Notes under the pieces: model-generated
Seen by the model: only the letters and a program-made list of their open reading frames with translations
Databases searched by the model: none
Told to the model about the DNA's origin: nothing
Part shown: positions 8,263-16,100 of the stretch, one piece after another
How positions within the stretch are numbered: the stretch's first letter is position 1
Layout of the letters: every line of letters starts with the position of its first letter
DNA from: CAUZFZ01 sp963579025
GTDB taxonomy: Bacteria > Planctomycetota > Planctomycetia > Planctomycetales > Planctomycetaceae
NCBI GenBank assembly: GCA_963579025.1
Contig: CAUZFZ010000085.1
Coordinates: 1 to 43,300 of the forward strand
Direction of reading: 5' to 3'
DNA: 43,300 nucleotides
Position numbers and translations under genes: made by a program

Positions 8263-8939
8263 GCGATTGACTCTCGAAGTAACAGTCCCGCGCGCAATTA
8301 GGGAAAGGTCCGCCAGATTCCGTCGGCCCTTGATTTCAGGGGCGAAACGGGGACATCACGAAGTCTGCCCCGTCCATCACGATTCGCCTGGTTTGACACG
8401 CCATGGCCCTCTCGGTGAAAAGTGGCCCAGAATCACGCACGGCTATTTAGCAGAGAGGGAATACGACGTGTGTACAGTCTGTGCGGGTTGTATCGGCAAT
8501 CGCGGCGAGCCCTCTTCACCCGCCCGTTGGAAAATGCCCGACTTTGGCGTCTCCGGACACCTCTGACACGCTCAAGTGACACGTTCAAGTGAAGTGTTCA
8601 ACTGTTGGATCAGACGCCGCTGGCTCTTGCATTACTGTCCCGGCGAACCCTTCCCGCGCCCGCGGAAACACGTCCCCATCTAAAGCGGCTTCAGCTCCAT
8701 GGACTTCACCAATGTGCTGAATGCGTCCGGTGATCGCGACCGACGCGCCGAAACGTCGTCGGGCAACCTGCGGAGGTCGCATCGTCGTTTCGACTGCACG
8801 GTTTTGGCATCAGGTTTCAAGTGCTCAAGTTTCAGTTCTCGATTCGGCTGCCAGCACGTCCTGTCCTCGAGCGTTCCCTTGGTCTGTGGCGTCGCACCGC
8901 TGGGTCGCCCGGCGGGTTCCCATCGCATCACATTTGGGA
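8263..8939. other. Intergenic region upstream of the RTX gene and downstream of a sulfatase
   Basis: This 677-base stretch lies between the start of the leftward RTX gene and the stop of the leftward sulfatase. It should hold the RTX gene promoter, but I could not single out good -35 and -10 boxes. It includes a short tandem repeat (8568-8604) and a related CAAGTGCTCAAGTTTCAG string near 8816-8833. Small frames across 8585-8977 show no family resemblance and no convincing ribosome binding site. Confidence 0.45.
8568..8604. repeat. Short tandem repeat of a 13-base unit
   Basis: ACGCTCAAGTGAC (8568-8580) is followed at once by ACGTTCAAGTGAA (8581-8593) and a degenerate third copy, AGTGTTCAACTG (8593-8604). 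It lies about 300 bases upstream of the leftward RTX gene start. Iterated sites of this size can bind a regulator, but nothing in the sequence shows that, and it may be part of a wider interspersed repeat. Confidence 0.4.
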
Positions 8940-10481
8940 TCATCGCCTGCTTCTGCCTTCTCGCACATTTTTCTTAAGCAAGGCATGCATCTCTTTCACC
9001 ATCCCCGGATAGTTGCGGGATACGTCGGTGGTTTCTTCGATATCTTTGCTCAGGTCATGCAGCACGAAGGAGACCGGGAAGGTGTCGTCCACGACCTGCG
9101 CGGTGGTTTTCGGCCCGTTGACCGTCAGCTTGAATGCGCCTTTGCGGATGGCAAAGGTGCCGTTGCTGTGATTGTGCACGATCGCCTCGTGAAATGAACT
9201 GGGTCTCGCTTCTCCCGTCAGCGCCCTGAAAAAACTTTGGCCGTCTTCGGCGGTGTGGGTGTCCAGTTTGATGTTCAACATCTCCGCCACGGTGGGGATG
9301 ACATCATTGAAGACGATCGTCGTTGGACAACTCTCGCCCGGTTTGATTTTTTCGGGCCAGCGGACGAAGAACGGCACGCGGTGTCCGCCCTCCTGCAGGC
9401 CCGCCTTCCAGCCGCTGAACGGTCCGTTGCTGTCGTGTCCGTAGATGGCGGTGTCGCCCCTGACCCATCTGGCCCGGTACCCCCTGGTGCGATCGACCGG
9501 CCCGTTGTCGCTGGTGAAGATGACGAGCGTGTTCTTGTCGATTCCGAGTTCAGAAATCTTGCGTAGAAGCCTGCCGACATGGTGGTCGAGTTCGACAACG
9601 AAATCCCCGTACGCCCCGGCGCGACTGGTTCCGACGAATTCCCAGTTGGGGACGATCGGGTTATGCGGCGTTGTCATCGCGTAATAGAGGAAGAACGGCT
9701 GACCAGGCCGGGTGCGGGTTGCCGTCTCGACGAACTCGCACGCCTTTGCTGACAGGGTCGGGACGAGGCCATCCATGGTGTGGCCTGCGGCAATGATGTT
9801 GTCGTCCCGGCCATACCATTCGCCGTTCTTGTCCTTTGCTTGCTGCGAGGAGAGGGTGGGAATGACCGTGACCCGGTTGTTCTCGATGAAGGTAGACGGA
9901 TTCATCTCCGCCGATCCGGCAGTGCCGAAGGAGTAGTCGAAGCCATAGTCCCGGGGCCCTTTCAGGACCGGTGAGGCGAAGTCGATGTTTCGAAAATCCT
10001 GGTAGTTGGGATGGACCCGGATGACCTCCCGCGCGCCTTCATCGCGCAGCTTCCAATCGATTCCCTGGTGCCACTTGCCGACCAATCCGGTGTGATAACC
10101 CGCCCCCTGGAGCAGATCCGCCAGCGTCTTGCGGCCCGGCTCGATCAGGGTGCCGGCAAGATTGGCCAGGTTGCCACCCGATCCCAGCCGCGTGCGCCAC
10201 ATATACCGTCCGGTCAACAGGCCGTAGCGGGAGGGGACGCAGTACGACCCCGAGGAATGGGCGTCGGTGAAGATCAGGCTTTCTCTTGCCAGCCGGTCCA
10301 GGTGGGGCGTGGGAATTCTGCTGTCGTGGTTGAGGATGCCGACATCGCCGTAACCCATGTCATCGGCGAGGATGATCACGATGTTTGGCCGCGTCTGGGT
10401 CGGCGCTGCCGAAACGTCAGTCTGTGCGGCGATCGGCGCCAGCGCCCACCAGCAGGCCAGGGTATTCAATGTCCTTCGCAT
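8940..10481 (-). CDS. Exported sulfatase (arylsulfatase-type, formylglycine-dependent)
   Basis: This enzyme hydrolyses sulfate esters, probably of a polysaccharide, after export. The start is ATG 10481, preceded by AGGAG with a 7-base gap; a longer frame upstream lacks such a site. The resulting 513-residue protein opens with an Arg-Arg and hydrophobic signal ending near VSAAP. The sulfatase core follows: metal-binding ILADDMGYGDVG at about 37-48, and CVPSR at 81-85, whose cysteine is the residue converted to formylglycine. The GKWHQG segment and TSDNGPVDRTRG supply further active-site residues. A C-terminal subdomain (VPFFVRWPEKIKPG, then SFHEAIVHNHSNGTFAIRKG) matches usual family length. 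The neighbours suggest glycan breakdown. The substrate cannot be read from sequence. Confidence 0.93.
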   Translation of the reverse strand: MRRTLNTLACWWALAPIAAQTDVSAAPTQTRPNIVIILADDMGYGDVGILNHDSRIPTPHLDRLARESLIFTDAHSSGSYCVPSRYGLLTGRYMWRTRLGSGGNLANLAGTLIEPGRKTLADLLQGAGYHTGLVGKWHQGIDWKLRDEGAREVIRVHPNYQDFRNIDFASPVLKGPRDYGFDYSFGTAGSAEMNPSTFIENNRVTVIPTLSSQQAKDKNGEWYGRDDNIIAAGHTMDGLVPTLSAKACEFVETATRTRPGQPFFLYYAMTTPHNPIVPNWEFVGTSRAGAYGDFVVELDHHVGRLLRKISELGIDKNTLVIFTSDNGPVDRTRGYRARWVRGDTAIYGHDSNGPFSGWKAGLQEGGHRVPFFVRWPEKIKPGESCPTTIVFNDVIPTVAEMLNIKLDTHTAEDGQSFFRALTGEARPSSFHEAIVHNHSNGTFAIRKGAFKLTVNGPKTTAQVVDDTFPVSFVLHDLSKDIEETTDVSRNYPGMVKEMHALLKKNVREGRSRR

Positions 10482-10567
10482 GGTGTTCTCCTGGCGGCCA
10501 GCGGCCGCAGCCAAAGTAGCGATCTTCTCCGACAGCACGCTGCGAAGCGACCAATCGTGTTCGCGGT

Positions 10568-10606
10568 ACTGGTTGTTTCACGTACAATACAAGTCAGTCA
10601 ACCAGT
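10568..10606. promoter_or_regulatory. Inverted repeat in the divergent sulfatase/DUF1501 promoter region
   Basis: ACTGGTTG (10568-10575) and CAACCAGT (10599-10606) form an 8-base perfect dyad spaced by 23 bases. Between the arms is AT-richer sequence with TACAAT at 10583-10588, a possible -10 box for the rightward gene. The site lies midway between the divergent starts at 10481 and 10705 and could be an operator shared by both genes. This is inference from position and symmetry only. Confidence 0.35.
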
Positions 10607-10704
10607 TTCCGGGACGGCGACAGCCTCCCGCAAGTTAGCCAGCGACCAGATGACTGGCACAGAATTCCTCGCTCAAGTCGTCAATGGGACATGGGAGCAG
10701 TTGT

Positions 10705-12108
10705 ATGAACAATCTCGAGTTGAACCGACGGCAAGCGCTTATCGCGAGCGGCTTAGGCACGATGAGTCTTGGCATGCCGGGAGCGGTGATGGGTGCCGAC
10801 AAGGTCGACGCCTCGGGCAAGGCCGTCGCGTCGGACAAGTCCTGTATCTTCGTCCTGCTGTGCGGAGGACCAAGTCACGTTGATACGTGGGATATGAAGC
10901 CGGATGCACCGCTGGATTACCGCGGACCGTACGAACCCATCGACACCAAAGTGCCGGGCATGCGCATCAACGAGATGCACACGGAACTGGCAAAGTTGAC
11001 CGACCACTTCACGCTCATCAATTCCATGTCGCATCCCGGCGCGATCAGCAATCACTTCGACGCGATGCACAATCTGCTCAGCGGCCAGTCGGAGAAGCGT
11101 GCGCAGCAGGGCATGCCGAACGAACACCCCTACCTGGGCTCGTTCGTTGCCAAACACAAACCCAGCACACGCAATTTCGTTTCCAACGCGTGGCTCATCA
11201 AATGCGTGGGACCGCCTGTCTTTTGCGCGCCGAATATTGGCATCGGTGGTTACCTTGGCTCGGCTTACGCGCCAGTGTTTGTCGGCTCGGCAAGCAACCA
11301 TCCGGCGATGGCCGACTTCAAGCCGCCACAGATTTACGACGCCTACGACGAGAAACGGTTCGCCTACCGCAAGTCGCTGCTCGGCAGCCTTGAGTCTTCC
11401 CGGCTGGATGCGGACCAGCAGGTCAGGGACTGGTCAGACCTGCGTGAGCAGACCTACGAAGCGCTGACCCGAGCGGAAGGCCGGGAGGCGTTTAAACTTG
11501 GCCAGGAGCCAGACAAGGTTCGTGAACGCTATGGAATGCATCCACTCGGGCAGAATCTGCTGCTCGCTCGGAGGATGGTGGAATCGGGTGTCCGCTTTGT
11601 CACGGTCAACGGCTGGACCGGACAGGCGGAGTATGACAAGCAAGGCCCGCCGAGCAGCAGTTGGGACATGCATGGCGGAAACATGGGCATGGGCAACGCC
11701 TTCGGCAATGGCTCTTACGGCATGGGATTCTGTTTACCACGTCTGGATCAGGCGCTTGCCGGGCTGTTTTCCGACCTCAACGAGCGCGGCATGCTGGACG
11801 ACACGCTTGTTGTTGTCACAGGCGAGTTTGGCCGCACGCCCTACGTTCTGAAGCAGAGCCCACCGGGACGCCAGCACTGGCCGAAGTGTTTCTCCTCGAT
11901 CCTGGCTGGAGCAGGCATCAAAGGAGGAAACGTGTATGGCAGGACCAACAAGTTGGGCGAGTATGTCACCGACAATCCCGTTCGCCCCGAGGAACTGGCT
12001 GCGACCATCTACCACGCCCTCGATATTCCTATCAACGATCCGACGGACGCCAGCGGTATCTCACGCACGCTGACTACGGGCCAACCGATCATGGATTTGT
12101 TCGGGTAA
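10705..12108 (+). CDS. DUF1501 protein with Tat signal (sulfatase-like fold)
   Basis: This 467-residue protein belongs to DUF1501, a planctomycete-expanded family with an alkaline-phosphatase/sulfatase-like fold and unknown activity. The start is ATG 10705, with GGGAG about 7 bases upstream. The N-terminus has a Tat-type signal: NRRQALIASG, then a hydrophobic stretch ending near GAVMGA. Family features include FVLLCGGPSHVDTWDMKP near residue 50, a conserved SMSHPGAISNHFD, and VVVTGEFGRTPYV towards the C-terminus. Members are often encoded with DUF1549/DUF1553 cytochrome-like proteins, but no such partner is present. It diverges from the sulfatase at 10481, with 223 bases between the starts, and may share regulation. 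A role in glycan or sulfate metabolism is inferred from context. Confidence 0.9.
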   Translation: MNNLELNRRQALIASGLGTMSLGMPGAVMGADKVDASGKAVASDKSCIFVLLCGGPSHVDTWDMKPDAPLDYRGPYEPIDTKVPGMRINEMHTELAKLTDHFTLINSMSHPGAISNHFDAMHNLLSGQSEKRAQQGMPNEHPYLGSFVAKHKPSTRNFVSNAWLIKCVGPPVFCAPNIGIGGYLGSAYAPVFVGSASNHPAMADFKPPQIYDAYDEKRFAYRKSLLGSLESSRLDADQQVRDWSDLREQTYEALTRAEGREAFKLGQEPDKVRERYGMHPLGQNLLLARRMVESGVRFVTVNGWTGQAEYDKQGPPSSSWDMHGGNMGMGNAFGNGSYGMGFCLPRLDQALAGLFSDLNERGMLDDTLVVVTGEFGRTPYVLKQSPPGRQHWPKCFSSILAGAGIKGGNVYGRTNKLGEYVTDNPVRPEELAATIYHALDIPINDPTDASGISRTLTTGQPIMDLFG

Positions 12109-12142
12109 CCGATATGCGCTCTGCCGCCTGATCCTGTCGGCT

Positions 12143-12191
12143 TCCGGGAAGACACGAGAATCGCCGGATTCACCGGTATGTCTTGCCCGGA
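12143..12191 (+). terminator. Hairpin after the DUF1501 gene, possible terminator
   Basis: TCCGGGAAGACA (12143-12154) can pair with TGTCTTGCCCGGA (12179-12191), with one bulged base. It lies 35 bases after the stop of the DUF1501 gene and before the next start at 12252. There is no T tract, so if it ends transcription it would not be a classic rho-independent terminator. Confidence 0.35.
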
Positions 12192-12251
12192 AAAGAATCC
12201 GTGACTCGTCGGGGATTTCAATTCCGCCCTTCGATCGGCCGGAGGTTCGTT

Positions 12252-13196
12252 ATGAGATGGCTGTCAGCTGTTGCCGTGTTACCGATTGCTTTCACTGCGC
12301 TGTCAGTGTCCGCTGATACCTCGGTCAATTACTCGGAACTCGGAGTCGTCAGAACGACCGAGACGTACAAGACGGTTGGAGACGTCGAGCTGAAACTGCA
12401 CATGTTCGACATCGCTCGGCCCGGTCACGCGCCGACGCCGGAAGGTCGAACCGCAATCGTGTTCTTCTTCGGTGGTGGCTGGAAGAGCGGCACGACGACT
12501 CAGTTTGAACCTCACTCAAAGTACTTCGCAACACGGGGCGCGGTCGCCATCACGCCGGAATATCGAGTCCGCAACAAGCACCAGTCGACGGCGGTCCAAA
12601 GCGTCATGGACGCGAAGTCGGCCATCCGTTGGGTGAGGAAGAACGCACAGCGGCTCGGTATCGACCCGAAGAAAGTGATCGCGGGTGGCGGTTCGGCGGG
12701 CGGTCATCTGGCGGCTGCGGTTGCGACTCTGCCCGAGTTTGATGAGACCGGCGAAGACACCTCGATCAGTTGCATCCCGAACGGGCTGTTGCTGTTCAAT
12801 CCCGCTCTCGATCTTCGACACGAGGCGTTCAACATCGAGCGGGACTCGGACCGGTACCAGGACATCCTGTCGCGACTGGGCACGATTCCGGAACATATTT
12901 CCCCGACATTGAACATGCGGGAGAAAGCGCCGCCAGCAATCATCTTCCACGGCGAGGATGACCCGACCGTGCCTTTCGACCAGGCAACGGAGTTCGCGAA
13001 GGGCTGGTCAAAACACGGAATTTGCGAGGTCAAAGGCTACAAGAGGCAGGCACACGGCTTCTTCAACCTCAACCGAAAGAACGAGTATTTTCGGCTGACC
13101 ACGGAGGCCGCCGATCGGTTTATGGTGAAACAGGGCTTCCTGTCCGGCGAGCCGACGATCAAAGAACTTGAAGAGACGATCCGATCAGGAAAGTAG
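12252..13196 (+). CDS. Secreted alpha/beta-hydrolase (BD-FAE / acetyl-xylan-esterase-like)
   Basis: This is probably a secreted esterase that removes acetyl or feruloyl groups from carbohydrates. ATG 12252 is chosen because GGAGG stands 6 bases upstream; the longer frame from 12183 has none. The 314-residue product has a signal peptide (MRWLSAVAVL, cleaved near VSADTS). Hydrolase features in order: FFFGGGWKSG near 71-80, the oxyanion-hole loop where most relatives have HGGGW; GGGSAGG near 145-151 with nucleophile Ser148; EDDPTVP near 236 with the catalytic Asp; and AHGFF with His near 268. The length fits the family. It is tail-to-tail with the fusion gene on the other strand, with only two bases between the stops. 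The substrate is inferred from neighbours. Confidence 0.88.
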   Translation: MRWLSAVAVLPIAFTALSVSADTSVNYSELGVVRTTETYKTVGDVELKLHMFDIARPGHAPTPEGRTAIVFFFGGGWKSGTTTQFEPHSKYFATRGAVAITPEYRVRNKHQSTAVQSVMDAKSAIRWVRKNAQRLGIDPKKVIAGGGSAGGHLAAAVATLPEFDETGEDTSISCIPNGLLLFNPALDLRHEAFNIERDSDRYQDILSRLGTIPEHISPTLNMREKAPPAIIFHGEDDPTVPFDQATEFAKGWSKHGICEVKGYKRQAHGFFNLNRKNEYFRLTTEAADRFMVKQGFLSGEPTIKELEETIRSGK

Positions 13197-13198
13197 TC

Positions 13199-16100
13199 TC
13201 ACCGCTTGAAGAGTGTTTCTTCACTCTCCGTTGAGAACGGTGACGCCGGCAGGCCTGCGCTGTTGACAAGGTTGACCCCGGGATCCGGATACGGCAGCCA
13301 CGCATAGCGCACATCATGTGGCTCGGAAACACTGGCGCTGGAGACTGCGATCACGGTCTGGCCAACGATCTTTGCAGTAGCGGCATGAAAAACGCCGTCT
13401 CTTCCGCAAACCTCGAAGTGTCGAAGCGGATTCTCATCGGTTGATTTCAAACCGCCGCCTGCGTGCTTGAACGAGATGACCATTGAGTCCCCTTCACGTT
13501 CGGCGGTGTCGAGCAATGGCCCCGCGTAAATTTCATGAGACTTCGATTGATACGTTGTTCCCAATGCCAACTTTGCCAACCGCTGCCCAACAGGTTTCTT
13601 CAGAGTTGGATGCACGTTCGACGGATGGCCGGTGTCGATTGTGATGGCCATACCGACGTTCTTGAGCTGACTAAGCGTCCGGCGCTGTCCGTCGCGAAAC
13701 CATGGCCACTCCGGCCGGTTCAACGCCGGTAGCTGAACGTAGAGGAAGGGAAAGTCGCCCTGTCCCCATTCGTGTCGCCAACGATTGACCAGCAGAGGGA
13801 ACAGTTGCCCGTGTTCACGCACTCGCGCGGGAGTTTCGGCATTCGACTCGCCCTGATACCAGATGGCCCCACGGATCGCGAAAGGAATCAGCGGCTTGAT
13901 TCCGGCGTCCCACATGAACCCGGGTTTGAACGAGTGATTCGGTCCAAACTCATCACCAGGGATTGACTCGCCTGCCTGAATGGCTGCGAGAAGATTCTGC
14001 TGTCCACGCGTACGACAGAATTCGCCAAGCCGCGGGTTGTCGAGCCAATTGTCGGCAAGAAGCCCTCTTCCGATCGGATCAATGTTAAGCCATGTTCGTG
14101 AAATCCATGCTTCGGTCGGTGTTCCGCCCACGGCCGGGCAGATCAGGCCGACCGGTACTTTGAGCTGCTGTTGAAGATGCCTGCCGAAATACCACGCCAC
14201 TGCTGAGAACGCGTCAGCCGACTCGGCAGACGCGACTTTCCACTCACCCTCGCAAAAAGCCTCCGGCTTCAACCGCGAAAGCTGCCTGGGTGTGTAGCTT
14301 CCCGAGCTTCCCCTTGGGCCAGCGGTCAAATGCAGGAGTCGAAGCCTGGGGTGATCCGCCGCGGCCAGTTCTTCTTTGGCGTTGGCGGATTGGTGGAGTG
14401 TCCATTCCATGTTGGACTGTCCGGCGCAAACCCAGACTTCGCCGATGAGAACATCTTTGAATTCCATGGTTTCACCGCCAGAATAGATGGACATGACGAT
14501 CGGTGTTGCACTCGCTTTCCGCGCCTGCAGACGCAACTTCCACTTCCCTGAGTCGTCGGCGAAGGTCACCTGTCTTTCATGGCCCAACACGACGGTCACT
14601 TTTTCACCCGGATTGGTAGTACCCCAAACAGGAATCCTGGAATCGGCCTGCAAGACCATTTGGCTGCCGAATACACGAGGCAGTTGCAGCGAGTGCTTCG
14701 TAGGACGGGCACTCTTGCCCGTCGCTGGTTGATCACTAGATTCGTGATGGGCGGGAGTGCCCGTCTTACCAACGATTTCACTCAGCGGAATTCGCTGAAA
14801 TGTCATGTGCGCCTGACTGCCTTCGTATAGGATTCCAACCGTCTTATCGTCGATCATCGACATGCACGAGTAGCCCGCGCTGTTGCCTTCGTCGAGCAGC
14901 AGGCGATGTTCTTTGGGCCATGTCAGGCCGCGATCTGGCGACGCCTTGATCGTGATGTGATGTCGACCGCGAGTGCTGTCTGGATTGGAGAACAGCAGCC
15001 AATTGCCGACGTCCTTTCCCACTTCCTGATCGACATCGATCAGACTTGCCATGCACGAACCGGGTTCGATCAGCGATCTCTCTGAAGTCGTGTGCTTCTG
15101 CCACGTCCTGCCCATGTCGCTAGTTGTCATCACAACCCGCACGGACTTGCGGTTGTAGCGGCAATTCAGCATCAGGACGCCAGTCTCAAGTTCGACAACT
15201 TGCGATTCCGTGGTGTCGTCAAATGCACCGGTGCCGACCTGCCATGTCCTGCCGTGATCTTTCGAGTAGATAATCGTCGAGTGAGGCAGGCGCCGCTGTT
15301 CGGGTGGATCCTGATACTGAGCGGCGAAGACAATCGTGCCGTCGCGCATCGTGATACCTTTGCCGGGGCCTTGAAGAATGAAGCACCACTCCGGCTTCTT
15401 CACTTGAGACGTGATGTTGAACGGCTTCGACCACGTGACGCCGTCGTCGTCGCTGCGGACCAGCATCAACTGGCCGGTCTCTTCCGGCTTCAGTCCCGGT
15501 CCCGAACCTCTCCACGAGCGGTTTCCGTGACTCCACGTCGCTGCCACCCAAATGGTTCCGGTGTTCTTATCGACAAGCACTGCCGGGTCACCGATCCCGT
15601 CATAACGCCAATTGGGATCGTCGCCCATGTCCATGATGACCTTCATGGGTTCCCACGTTCGTCCCCCATCAGTCGATCGTGACATGCCGACGTCGATATC
15701 GCCGGGCAGGTCTCCGCCTGAACGCCGCCGAACATCGTAGACACCAATCAGGGTTCCCTTGCTGGTCGTCGCCAGACCGGGAATACGGTATGTGTGAACG
15801 CCATCGTCGCCACCCTGGCGAACCGCGACTCCAAGCCGTTGCAGCGACGGCGGCGTGTCGAATTCAAAGGTCTGTCCGTTCGAAAATCGGACTTCCTTGA
15901 CCTGCACGCCAATTCGGTGATCGATATCGGCGTCTTTCTTCAACTGACACGAAATCCAAACCGTGGTCTCCCCCTCAGTCAGTGGCAAGTTGGATGTCGC
16001 CAGTGTCGAGCTGTACTTGTACGTTCGGTTTCTTAATCCATTGCCATCAACATCCACTGCGGGAATCGAAATGAGCCACGACCGGTCGGCATGTTCTGAT

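Noticed and set aside
8585..8977. Small ORFs between the RTX gene and the sulfatase
   Set aside because: Overlapping frames on both strands lack ribosome binding sites and family resemblance; they lie on what seems to be dispersed non-coding sequence.
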